Shown here: piece after piece, positions 47,535 through 60,700 of the stretch
Numbering within the stretch: the first letter of the stretch is position 1
Layout of the letters: each line of letters opens with the position of its first letter
From: Certhia americana
Taxonomy: Eukaryota; Chordata; Aves; Passeriformes; Certhiidae
Direction: 5' to 3'
Assembly (NCBI GenBank): GCA_018697195.1
Contig: CM031878.1
Location: 37,270,283-37,334,282 of the forward strand
DNA: 64,000 nt
Position numbers and translations under genes: made by a program
Notes under the pieces: generated by a model
The model's database searches: none
What the model saw: only the letters and a program-made list of their open reading frames with translations
Told to the model about the DNA's origin: nothing

Positions 47535-50500
47535 CAAGAAGAGAATTCTATGTTATATGTTGCCACAGTAGCCGACTTTTTCTGGAAGACTGATTTTGCC
47601 AAGCTTGTTTTGCTTTGAATTTTGAATGTGAAAATTTTGTATTCAGTTCTCTAGCAATTTCACTGACAAAAGGGAGTGTTTCCCATTGTTTTTAGATCTT
47701 CATTGATTGTCTTCATTTTTCTTACATAGTGTTGCGTTTTTCTTGATGGCTTTCTGTTAAAGCTCAGATTTTTATTCTCTAGAGTTAACTAGCCAACTGC
47801 TTCTAGGAAAGAATGGATAATTGTTGTGAAAATCTGGGGACATTAGGCATGCTCTAACTTTTGGTGTACAGCCAAGTGGTTATTTGGCTCTTTGCCTTTG
47901 GACAGATTTTTTTTTTAGTTTTCTGCCAACTTAAATTTTATATTTACCAGGCAGGAGAAGGTCACAAGCCACTTTGAATAGGTGCAAAAGTTGGACTGAA
48001 GAACCTTCCATTACAACAACTAGAACAGCTACAGTATACTACTTGCCACCATAAATGCCTGTACCTGAGAAGGAAGAAACCACCCTCCATTTTGTAGGTG
48101 AAAACCTGGAACCCAGGACAAACAAATAAAATTCCTGGTATCACGAACACACATAAGAAACGAGATGTAATTCCCATGTCTGTGGTAGCAAAGCACTATA
48201 ATTTCTGTTTGAGATGTAGCAGGTCTGAATTCTTGTATCCCCCTCATAATCTAAGATAAATATATCCAGTAGCACATTTTAGGTTTCAAAGGTACACAGT
48301 TGTAGCTGTTACAGGATGGCAGTGTCTTGTCTGGAGCACCCAAAATGCCATCAATACTCCAAGACCATGCCCAAGTTTCCTCAACAAACAAACATATTTT
48401 TTCCTGCATATGGATTACTTTAACTTCTTAAATAGAATTTTTCTCCTTTTGTATTTTTCCAGTGGGCTTGCTGCAAAAAGCTGCCTTTTTAAAAAATTAT
48501 TTTTAATTCCAGTATTCAATTTCCACATTTTTTCTTCTTTAATCTGTTCAGATCTGTATACTTTGAGTATATTTAGGTATGTATCCAATAGATATGGTCT
48601 TCAAACTACCTGGCTGTCTCAAGTGTTTCTGCAGATTTCCAAATGTTTTCCCCAAACATCTATTTTTTGTTTACATTCTCTTCTTCCTCTCTATTTTTTA
48701 GCATTAATATGAAGTTCAGATGTCATTGAAAGTTTCATCTGTGGTTTAGTGGTACAATACAGTGAACACTATATTTGAAGGAAAATATTTTCAGTCTAGC
48801 ATATCTTTTATCATTGAACTGTAAATATTCTTGAGATTGCTTACAGTATTCTTTCATACCACTCTTTTATCATTCGAGTTTTTGAAAATCAGGGTGTAAA
48901 ACATCAACTCTAAGTTACTCTTGGCTGAAGCTAAACAATTTAGTTGGTATTTTCCCATAGTGCTGACTTGCTGACTCAATGGGATGTAAAATCATGTGTC
49001 CATATTGTGTCTAAAGTAGTAGGGAAAATAGTAAGGACTATAAGGAAAAGAACAGGCTGTTATCCAGAAAATATGTTACTGCGCATAGTCTCAGTATACC
49101 TATCTCTTGAGTGTCACCTTAACTTCTAATTGTCACACTTTAAAAAAAATTGTCCCTTCCACAAAGGCAAAAATGGCTAATGGATATACAAGACAAATTC
49201 TGTAACAAAAGAGAAAAAATTGGGTTCCATGAAGGGGAGGCATTGCAGAGATTTTTAAAAAATAAAATGTGCAAAGAGAATTAAAATAAAATGCTTATCC
49301 TTAGCACCTTTACTGTGAAAAAGAAAATTAAATTTTCAGACAGGAGCTTTAAAATTAACTAAATGAAATCAATTGTCTCTCCAACACATATGTATTAAAC
49401 TCATTTCCACAAGATGACATAGGAGCCAAAGGTTTTCAGTGAGTTCAGCGAGTGATATGACAGATACAGGGAGGTTGCTGTCAGATGTATTGTAAATGTC
49501 TAGCTTTGGAACCATGTTTTCCTTTTACTCATTTTTCCATCAAAGTTTTCTTTTTATCACTGGTGGGAAGCTTTAGTGGACTCAGTGCCCCATTTTCTGA
49601 TCAATTCCCAGATGACATTATTCTACATTGTAAAACCCAACAAAATTTACCCCAATATCCTTCAGAATGGGAGAAAAATTCCACTCTAGTATTGCTGCCA
49701 TAGTTTTACTATTGTTTGTCCTTCTTTTTAAAAAATGGTTGTGATACCTTTTATCATTCACAGTTATGCAGTTTGTGTATAAATTATGCTGTCAATTTCA
49801 CCAACATAAATCCAGACAAATTCTTTGAGCTTTACTGACAGCGTTCCACATAACACTACGCAGCAAATTCAGCTACAAATATGTGAAGTTTTCCTGACCT
49901 CGATCCTTGCTTCAGTAATAAAAGGCTCAGAAAGAGGCTGGTAACTTTTCAGCAGCAGTAAAAACCATATTGCCTTTCCTCAATATTGTAAACCAGAAGA
50001 AAAATTAAAAGCATTTTTCTACAGCTCAATAGCTTTACAATTAGGTGGGAGAAAAATGTAATAAAAAACTAATATTTGCTTGGGGTTTGCATCCTATTTT
50101 TGCCAAAAGAAAAAATTCTTCTAGCTGTTCCTGAGATTTTTCATCTGTTTGCACATGCTTCTCACTGAAGAATGCAGCAACAAAAGCTAATTTTTATTCT
50201 TCATTTGTGCTAGATAGGTTATCCAAAGTACAGCTAAGACTACGTATCTAGCACAAGCATCAAGTGTTAGGTTCTGTACAAAGAGCAGTAAGAAGCATTT
50301 CCTTGCTCAAAAGGAATCAGAATATATTTTCTTAAGTACTTTAGAAGTCCTGAGTATTCCATTTCATTCTTCTGGCTTTTGGTTACATTTATAGCACTAT
50401 TTATAAACCCTTCTGTCTTGATCTGTGTTACTTGATCTAAAGATATTTTGAGACAACTCTCACAATACATACGAAAGGACAGGAAAATGGCTTTGTAATT

Positions 50501-52079
50501 GTAGTGAAGAAGTGGCAATGTTCTTCTTGTTTCTATGTATTTAATAAGTATGAATATGAGAAGAATTATAACAAATCAATTTAGAAACAGTAAACATCCT
50601 CCATACATTTATATAAGTATTATATAAGGCATGCCCAGCATTGCAGAGATGTAATTTCTTTCCCAAGAAGTTATTATTAAAAAATAATGGCCAACAAAGT
50701 GCAGAATGTCTGGTAATATTATTTTTAATTTTCTCTTTTTCTTGCTCCTATATGAAGGGTCACTCTATAATAAATTCCAGAGGTGTCTACTGCTTTGACC
50801 CAGAGTCCTTGATGTAGGGCAAGTTGATATGCCTCTTTTTGACAAATAAGGTCCTTCCCTTAGGGAGTTGGAGATGGATTTTTTTCACCAAACACAGTTA
50901 AATTATGGTACCATACCACCTGGTCAGTAAAACTGAACCTGCTAGTGAGTTTGGCAATGGAGCATTGGAGCAATTTGGCAATTGGAGCATTCCCAGGATA
51001 CAGAGGCACCAGCATCACTGATGCTTTCCTATCTTTGTCCCTTTTGCTCAGGAAGTTCATACAACAATGATCAGGCATTTTTTAAAATGTTCAGCAGCCT
51101 TTAGTGTAATAATTTTTTGAAAGTTCACCACATGTGAGGTACTTGTTCCGGGGAGGAAACTTGTTCATGTCTTCCAGTAAGCAGCTGTAGCCTTCCTATT
51201 TCCACAAAGTTTGCCAAGTGTCTCTCAAAATTATACAAATCATTAACACTGATAACATTTACCTTCTCAGGTTACCAGTTCTGCTTATAATGTCCCCATC
51301 AGCCATCCACTGGCTTGCTGCAGCTTACTGCTGCTGTCTCTTTCCATATTTGTCCTTTCCTGGATTCTTAGCCTCAGTATTGGCAGTTTTAGCAATTTTA
51401 TTACTGTTATATTTGATGTGTTTTTTGCTAAAAACTTCAGCTGCCGTGGTCTAGTGAAATCTCTGCTTTCACTTGTTAGGGAAAGAGCATATGTATCCCT
51501 CATGTTTGCAGAGAAAACCATGGAAACAAAAAGTAAGCGAACCTGAAAAGCTCAAAAACCACAAGGTGACTAAAAAGGGACTTAATCAAACAAACAAGCA
51601 AGCAAACAAACAAACTGATTACTTTTGAAACAACAACATGGCAAGTTTTTTCCCACATGGTTTTGATATGCAGCCTATCTAGAGCTTTGAGTAGATGCTG
51701 AGCACAATTCTTTGTAATTATGCTAATCAAAAAAATCAGAATGGAATAAAAAAAATCCCTGCCTCCCTTAGCACATTCTGCATTTTCTTCATCTGAGTCA
51801 GTGAGTAGCATTGCAGAAAAAACTGCATAAACATAAACTATGCAGTTGCTAGCTGACCTTCCTTTTTAGAAGAGTGGAAGATAATGGCTGCATTATTTGC
51901 TGTTATTTACAAATTGCTGTATAGCTGGCCAAATGAAAAGTAAGTTTTAAAGAACCAGACAGAGATGTTTAAAGATTTAAAAAGCAAGAAACTACATTCC
52001 AAAGATCAAAAGGTCTGGCAACCCTTGCACCCAATATTAAACATATTTTGATTAATTTTTCATCTGTTACCTTCACTTG
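47535..52079. other. Non-coding, gene-poor
   Basis: AT-rich. Holds a small imperfect tandem duplication at about 50950-50991 (unit TTTGGCAATGGAGCATTGG) and a (CAAA)n run at 51587-51615. No gene was recognised. Confidence 0.5.
51587..51615. repeat. (CAAA)n microsatellite
   Basis: About seven CAAA units, two of them changed to CAAG. Confidence 0.88.
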
Positions 52080-52470
52080 TTTAAATGGCAGTGCTGCTGG
52101 CATTAAAAATCCCTGACATAACAGCACAATTTTTCAAGAGAGGCTAACTTCAAAAGACTTGCTGGGAGATGATGAAAGGATGCAGCAAATTTGCAGGGAC
52201 TCAGCTTCCAAATTCATCATTCAAATAAAATAATAACTGGCTCTGCAGATCTCTTTTGAGCACGAATCACTGTGCCCAAGTGCGGCACATTTATCGCAGA
52301 CAGAGAGGTAGTGCTGAAAGGGGCCCCTTCGTAGCTCTGCAGGTCTTGCATAAGGTAATGAAAGAGCTCCCAGCAGCATCTGGTATCAGTTTCTCCTTTG
52401 CTGTGGCAAACTGCTGGTGTTATAATCAACTCTCCATGCCATTTGTTTTTTTTCTTCCTTTGTAGTCCTT
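52080..52470. promoter_or_regulatory. Candidate conserved non-coding element (unverified)
   Basis: A repeat-free stretch of even composition. It includes GGCAGTGCTGCTGGC near 52087 and a slightly GC-richer right half. It was flagged by texture only and may be ordinary DNA. Confidence 0.15.
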
Positions 52471-55400
52471 GCAAGAGTTTTCTCTCTCAGATTTTTGATT
52501 TACCATTTGGTTATTTCTTTATTGCTATTTGTCATAGTTTCTGACAAATCACCAAGCACTTTAAAGGTCATTCTACAGAAATAGTTACTTGGATTGGGAG
52601 AAACAGAGAGACCAAGGTTCTAGTGACTCTAGTCAACCTAAAAGAAGAATGATATAGTATTAGATACAGGGAGATGCAAGATTTCATAAGAACATGAGGG
52701 CTTATGTGTCACCTGTCTGTTCCATGCATTGTGATTCTGCAAAATGTAAATTCCAGGTATCTTCATTTTGTCATCCAGGACAAAGGATTTGGCTCCAGTT
52801 TTCTGGCTCCCTCAAGAAAACAAAGTAGATCAAGGTTTGAAAACTGATTTTTCTTAAAATATTGTACCTTGTAGCTTTTTCAGAGATCTCAGGATCTCAC
52901 AGGCTCCCTTCACATACGTATATGAACCTATGAGTTCATCTGCAAATAAGGTATGTGCCAGTGTTTTGATAGAATTTTCTCCTAGCTGTGTTGGTGCCAT
53001 GATAAATACATAGCTTTTCCCCTTTTTGCTTCCTGTGATGTGATGTTTTGGAGCAAAGGTGATGACAGACACCCCCACAGTGCAGTATTCATATAAACGC
53101 TGTTAATAAAAGTTTGTTCTCTGATCTGCAAGACAATGTGGGAACAGTGTACTGTGTCCGTTACATTACCCTCCATTTCACCAGGAAAGTACCATTTTGC
53201 ATACCTAATTGTAAACCATCTCAGACAGACTCAGTGATATTCTTAAAGATCTCTGAAGGGCTTTTACTGTTTAGAAGTTGTCCTTTTTCGCCAACGGAGA
53301 CCTGACAAGAATGAAAAGTCCCATCTTTTGCCCAGGAAATATTATCAGGCCCTTTGCTTCAGACTTGTCTTCTGTCTTCCTTCAATAAAGAAGGACAGAG
53401 AAAGAAAATGCTTATAGAGTCTTTTTCATAATAATACAACTACTTCTACAATACTAGAAGAATTGCCATGCAGCAGGCTTCAATAAAATAAGATGTGGGT
53501 TTTTGAACATTGTGGATTCAACCAGCTGAGCTAAAATGATTAAGACAGAGGATAGAGGAATCGGTGTCTACTGAACCATCTCTAGTTCATAAAGCTACCT
53601 TCTCACTAAGTCTTGGATGCTTTGAGACTGTGGCAGAGGAAGGACCACCTTTTTTCCATAGGTTTTTCTTTGTAGAAACCTGTGTGATTAGCAAGTGTGT
53701 CAGATGAAGCCTCTCTGTTAATCAACATCATTTTTCTGCTCTTTAATACATGTGGTCTTGCCAGGACTGTAAAGCAACTCTGAATGTTTACACTGTGCTT
53801 TGTATTGTTTCTGCATGAGGCTACTGCCTTCTGTACTTTCACACTTTTTGCCTTTGGTACAAAGATGAGTTATGATTTCTTATGTTTCTGGGGTATTTCA
53901 GAGAAAGAAAGGCATTGAGTCCTTTAAACTGCCTTCAAAACCTCCATCTATATGTTTAGAAGCCAAAAGTAGCTATGAAATATTTCTTGCAACTCAAGAC
54001 TAGGTCTGCTTATCAAAGGAGTCCCAAGTCCGGTTTCATGTATGTCTAGGCTAGTATTCAGACACAGGCATTAAAATATTTTCCATTGACCACCATGTTG
54101 AACAATTCACACTGCAGAATGGCAAGACATTGCTTTTTCTTGAGCACTGGGTGCTCCACCATCAACAGACTCCAAAGCAGCTGTTACTAAAAGTGGTTCA
54201 GCCAGCTAGTCCCAAAGCACTCAGACTGCTCCTCAGAGGCTGGCTACCCAGTGCCAGGTGCCAACCTGTGAGCAAGGAAAAAGCTGTTCATCTCTGTTTT
54301 GGCTGTTGGAGGATAAGGTAATGCCAGCTCCTTCCCACAGAAGAGGATTTGTCTCCCTGACCGGGGGTGTATGGGAGGGGAATGCAACAGCACAGGTACA
54401 AAAAACTCCTCCCTTTTGGGCCTATTCCAAGAAGACTCCCTACACATGACAGCTCGTGGCAGGAATTACTACACTAAAAGGACTGCTATCTTTGCAGGGC
54501 TTCTTTTTAATGGAATAATTTATTTTCCAATGTCCACAGCTGCCTGGAATGCAGTTATCCTTTGAGTTTTTCTGTAGGAACATATGATTTCTGTGAGGAT
54601 TTATGTAGTACACTCAGCAATAGTGAGGAAATAGCATTGCGTTGATCTAAATTTTTTTACAGTAAGTGATAATGCAGAAGACTGTATATTCTACATTCAG
54701 AGAGGCAGTTACTTTTCTTGTGTTTATTTTCACATTAAGTCTTCTTCGGTTTCAGTAGAAGACCAAAACTGTTATTTTTCCCTCTGCTGTACGATCAATT
54801 GACCAATGTAAAATCATGCAATGCCATTTCAGAGAACAAAAGGTAGCCTGTTTCCCACTGATAAAAAAGCTGTTTTAGCACCTGTAAATCTGTTTTGCAT
54901 TTAATGGAAAACTTTATTCCGTGCTGATAACAGGATCAGAAAATGGGCTCTGACAGCATGTTGTGATTTTACAGTATCCAGGGGTAAAACTTGAGCTAAT
55001 TATGAGCACATGGCTTTCAAAAGTCATACTTTTATATTTAACTCCATAAATCTTGCTAAGTGAAATCCAAACCTATGTCTACAGCATTTGCTAATCATTA
55101 GGTTATTAATTGTTTTTGCTTCTTGATTCATACAAGCTGGGAGTGTTTGGAGTTTTGTTTTTAAAATAATGGCTGCAAAAAAATAGGAAGTACTTTCTTT
55201 CCCCCCTGTAACTTCACAGGAGGTGTTTCTGCTGAACTGCTGAAGCTAAAAAACCTGATGGCCTCCTAAACAAAGGCCTCTTCTAGAGAGCTTTTCAGCA
55301 CTGCAATTTAAATGGTGTCTAGTTTCAGCCCAGAATACCAAGGTCATAATTTTAGGCCATAGATGGCTCTCCCAGATGTCTTTGGTCAACTTAATCACAG

Positions 55401-57082
55401 TTTGCCTGAAGGTTGTGCTTTCAGGTAATCCATCAAGACATAATTGTAAATCAAAACCTTCTTCCAACTCAATAAGTAGCATATTTTTAGTTTGTGTTGA
55501 GACTGACATTGGACAGGAACTTACACTGGTTTATAATATTAAGCAATGTTAATGGTTACTCTCATTTGTCACAAATACTATTAGAAATGTTTCAGTAGTT
55601 ATTACCAAAAAGTTTGTTGTGGACTTTTTAAAACCATAATTCAGATAGGAACACTATGTGGTCTTTTTAAGCCTCAATACTTGTTTAAGCTGATCACTGC
55701 TTTACTTCACTCTAGACAGATATACCATATCTTGGTTTGATGTTTCCATCAGAGTGGACCTCAGATGAAGTGTTTTAATTAACTGAGCATGCAAGACTTT
55801 GGTTGTGTATAGGAGGCCTTATGCAAAGTGGGTTGTAAATATGTCTCTGAATGGGAAGGAGGACTTGTCAGCATCCATGAGCAGTCTGCCACCTTTGTTC
55901 ATGTTGGAGGGTTGCAAGGTAAAGGGGGAAGGGAAAACTGGTGTCACATGGTAAAACATAGAAATCATGAGATGCCCTTCCAGTAGATTGCTATGTGAGA
56001 GTCTGCACTCTCAACCTCATTTATTCCTGCTTTGGGGATCTGCTGAAACTTTGGTCTTCCAATAAAAGAAGATGTGATTTTTGGCCTGAAAAATAAAAAT
56101 CACTTTGTGTGCACCTTAAGTTAGACAGCATGAGAATTAAAAGCACCATAAACTCAATACAGCAACCTAATGACCCTCCAATGTTTAAGTCAAGAGCAAG
56201 AAATACTGTCTCTGCTATCCATTTTAAGTAGATGGATAGCAATTTCAGGAACTGGCATTTGGCTAGGATGCTAAAAGCAGCAGGCTTGTGACCCTTCTGT
56301 GAGGGTTATAATGGCCAGCAATGTTGTAGCCTTGTTTTTGTGCCATCTTCAAAAGGCAGCAGCAGCCTGCAGTGTGCCCCATTGCCACTTTCGGTAGAAT
56401 ATCAAGTGCTTAATTGATGGTGTTAGTCTTTATGTACATAGATACCTACACTAAGCACCTTTAACAAATTAATGTAACAAGCATGGGGAAAGCTGCAGCT
56501 CCAAGGCTTCAAATTCACTTTGAACTATATTTACAGTATGCACAGTCAACAGTTTCCCTGCCAAAGCCATAAACCATCTCTGCGGGGTAGACTAAATACA
56601 CCTCTTTACAGAGAACATAAGTCTCCCTTTTGGATTTCTCAGCTGTAATACTGAGGGACAGAGGATTAGCTGGTGTAACTCAGCACAGCTCCAGGGCAGC
56701 CAAGGAAGCACCCGATTCCTATTAGCTGGCCCCCAAGAGAAAGACCAGAGCTAAGGGTAGAAGATGAAAGATAAAGCCTTGTGAAAACATTTTCTGAAAC
56801 CTCTTGTGAATTAGATTTAATAACACTGTGCATCCAAACTCACACTGAATTCAAAACTCTTTTTGCTGGAGTTTAAGGTGACACTTTAAAATGCAGCAAG
56901 ATACAGAAATAAAAACTTCTGATAAATTAAATTACTCATTTATAGGCTAATTAATTGCAATGTTGGTTTAATCTCCAAGTTCCATCATGTGCCACAGAAG
57001 TGCTGAGCCTTTATATATTGGGACAGTGCAAAACACATTCCATATCCAAGAAAATCTTGCCAAAAATCCTTGCAATACTTTT
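52471..57082. other. Non-coding, gene-poor
   Basis: No gene or named element was recognised. Short open frames near 54130-54565 and 55246-55509 have no domain match. Confidence 0.5.
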
Positions 57083-57113
<31 letters not shown>

Positions 57114-57135
57114 TTTTTTTTTTTTTTTTCTTTTT
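57083..57135. repeat. (TC)n followed by poly(T)
   Basis: About eleven TC units run into 25 T, then C and five more T. It has the same arrangement as the tract at 9121-9151, but longer. Confidence 0.93.
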
Positions 57136-57179
57136 CACTCTTCTAATCCTTGTTTTGCTCTTGGTGATCATGGTAACAG

Positions 57180-57700
57180 TAACAGCTGTCGAACCTGGCT
57201 TCAGGCTGTCTGACTCCCTTGGGAGAATTTATGTGTTTTTCTACTTCCTTTCCTTATTAGGAGGCAGGAATCTGCGACACCTATTAGAACAAGTATGCAT
57301 AAAGGGTAATGACTGTGCAATTTATTAGTGGTCTGTTCTCCTTCAAGCAAGCCATCAACTATAAGCACACAGCTTGTGCCAGGGATCATGATTGAATACA
57401 ATCTTGCTGTGCAGCAGGTGGGCAGCAACAGAGATTCGCTACAGGGAGAAGCGTGGCTGGGGAGGTCAAGTGCCAGTCTGCTTAAATAAACCTCTTAGTT
57501 AAATATCAATGAAGAGAAGACAGGACGGATGGTGTTGTTAAATGTTAATCTTGAAGCCTCAGGTAAGAAAGGCAAGTATCAGAGGATCAGGTCCTGCAAT
57601 TTTGTGCTAAAGCAGTTAAATTGAGCACTTCTCATAAGGTGATGCGCCTGCAGGAGGCTGTCCAAATCAAATAATGGGAACTCAATGTGTTCTCCTACAC
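57180..57700. promoter_or_regulatory. Candidate conserved regulatory block (unverified)
   Basis: A repeat-free stretch with clustered motif-like words: TATGCATAAAGGGTAATGAC (57293-57312), TTAAATATCAATGAAG (57500 region) and GGTGATGCGCCTGCAGG (57639 region). Open frames are short. The impression of constraint is from texture only. Confidence 0.22.
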
Positions 57701-60700
57701 AGTATAGTCATCCTTAGGTATTTCAATCATATTTATTCTTATTTAACAAAACTTTTTTCAAAAAAATCAAAAGTAAGACTTCTGGTCTGGAAACAATTCA
57801 CAGTTGAAAATGACCAGCATTTTAAGAGTGGAGAAGTCAGTAGATTACACCTCATTTTTTTTGAAAATGAGGAGCCTTGATTTATATTCCTTATGCTGTA
57901 GTACCTAAATGAAAGGAGTTTCCTATGCCCAAGCTCAGGAACATTCCCATTTTTATACTAATTCCTACCTCTAAAGCCACTTCTGGTCACTGAAGAAGGT
58001 GATAATCCCAAATTTATTTAAACATGACCTGGTCTGGATATTTGTAAGTATGCTACAGTCCCTTGCACAAAGAGATAAGTTTACTGATAATTCTTTGGCT
58101 GTCTCATCTAACAGAAACATATGAGGATGAATTAGAAAGCAGAGATCCACATCCACACCTCCAAGAACTGGATCTGATAACAATATTAGCAAAAGCAATC
58201 AGCCTCTACGACAAGACTCTTTCTAGCCAGTATCAATCTATATTTCAATAAATGTCAGACCCTTTTTACATTACTTTAGAGTAGGAGGCAAAATAATTGC
58301 CCTGAACCACTGACATTTAAACAACAATTGGCCCAAACATATTGGCTCCACCAAGTGCCTTACATCAGTGAGAACAGCAGGGCACTGTGCATATTTTATC
58401 AGGTTAGATTAGTCTAACAGCAATTCTGTAGTAATTAATATAATAATATTTTAATATTACATGAGTGTTTAATTACCTCTCTTGTTAATAGGCAGCTGGG
58501 AAAACTGGCAGCAAGTGACAAAATCTCAAGCTCAGTATATCTTTTTGTTCATGACATCATCTAGCTGATTTTCTTTCATGCAGTCCATGTAAAGGCAGAA
58601 TTAGACCCAAAATGACAACAACACCTGAAAATTCAGATTTATTAAACTTCTTTTTAGGACTAGCCCTTTGTAAAGGGGTGGTGAAATTATCTTAATATGA
58701 TGAAATGATATTAATGTAAAACATAAAAAAATCCCTAAGGTTAAAACCCCCTGTTGAATTAAGACAGAGACTAGCAATTGGGAAGGAGACAGGGCCATGG
58801 GAAAGCAAGCCTGTATAGAACAGGATTTTGCCAATTTTTGGAGGCTGATCATACAAATATAACCAGCAGCAGCAGCAACATGATAGCTCTTTGTTCAGTC
58901 ATTCTCAGTGATTAAATCTTGATCTTGGAACTAACAGCTAAACCTTCAAGGCAGCAGGTATAATGTTTGATCTGTCTAATTAAGAGTTTGGATGTCTGAA
59001 CATAGGTAAAGCAGTCAGATGCCATACAGATGAATAAATATGTGGGCAATGCAGTAACAAGAACAAGACTTTCTGGTAATTGAAAGAAATCAAAGGATGC
59101 AGCCCCACCATGGCTTCAGCCATAGGATGGCTGTATTCATCCCAGCAGGGCTTGGATACCTGAATTTTTAGAATCAGTAAGTGCACTGACTGCATTGCCT
59201 TGTCACTCTTGCATGTCCGTGTACGGTGACACTTTGGGACAGGCTCTGTACTGTGGGATATGTGGATCCAGGCACCACATCACTTACGTCAGGGAAAACC
59301 GGTGCCTGTCATCTCCTTACCTTCACTTCTGCTACATCAGGCAATGTTTTGCCATAAGTCATACGTGACTTGCATGTTTGGTGTTGCCAGAATACCCCAT
59401 TCTCTTACACACTGCCTCAGAAGTCACACTGTATGTCATTTCTTTGCACCATAGCTATTACAGGTAAGTGTGACAAATAACAAAATGGCTCTTCATTCTT
59501 AACGGAGTGCATAACAGAAGAAAGAAAAACAGATCAGTCAGTGATCTTGAGGTTTTCACCAGTGCAAATGAAGGCAAGGTGTAACCCTTTTTCTCTCTGC
59601 TAGAGGGTGTTTTTCTTTTTCTTACTTTCCCCTTCGGAGGTACATATTGCTTCAGTCAACCTGACAACACTGCAGTCACCTTCAATCTCTCTGTAAGTAT
59701 CCTACACCAGTCCAGCCAGCACTATAAACCAAGTTTCTTGAGCCAGTACTTCTCACCCAATTAATCCAGGCACATCAGCAGGATCTCTGTCAGGTCCAAA
59801 GACGAATGATAGCGAATGACAATAAAATTCATGCATCTATTAAAAATATCCAAACCAAAACAAATATTTAAAAATTCAACCAAAACCATAAAATCTAGAT
59901 AATGCCTGTCTTAGCCATCACTGGAGGCCCATGGGGCAAAACCCCTTCCCTGACAGGAACACCGGTAGCTAATGCTGGTTTTGTGCATTTCTTTCTGCTG
60001 AGTGCCAGAGGTGCTGAGCTCTGGAAGACACAGAGACGTAAGGACCAAGGCAAGCAATCTCCATCTTTCTCATCACCAAACTATCAGGAAAGTGACAATT
60101 TTTGATCACTTCTGCCTTGGCCTGGATCTGAAGTTGTGATATGGAGTGGTTTGTATCCCATTACCAGGTTGCTAAGCCATTCAGAACATCAAGTGAGCTT
60201 GCATCTTACCAAGTAAGACTGTCTTTAAAAATGCATTTGGTATCTGTCTCCTAACAAATTCTGTATACACACAATATATACAGCAGTAAAATATGTGTTT
60301 ATATAAAATATTACATTTTGCATTGATATTTATATTCAAGCAAGAACAATTCTAAATATAAAGACTACACGTGTAATGTATGTGTATAGTACATTGACAA
60401 GATTTATGTAAACACTATACTACTACGATAAATGTACAGATGTTCTTAGTGTACATAAGGCATTCTAAGATTAGCAGTTAACGTATCATTGCTATTGGGC
60501 TTGGCTGGTAAAAGGTAAGAGTATGTGTGTTAATAACCCTCCATAGTCCCAGTCTGTGACAACAGAATATCAAAAAAGGGAGTAAAGAAATTTCCCACTT
60601 AAACTAAGAAAAATCTAAGCAATGGTGTAGCACCACACACTGAGTTCAAATATCTTTAGGAGTCAGTTTTTCCCTCAGATGAACATGCATTTCTTACATT

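Noticed and set aside
56955..57328. Open frames with runs of Ser-Leu, Phe or Arg-Glu over 57083-57135
   Set aside because: They only translate the (TC)n/(T)n repeat.
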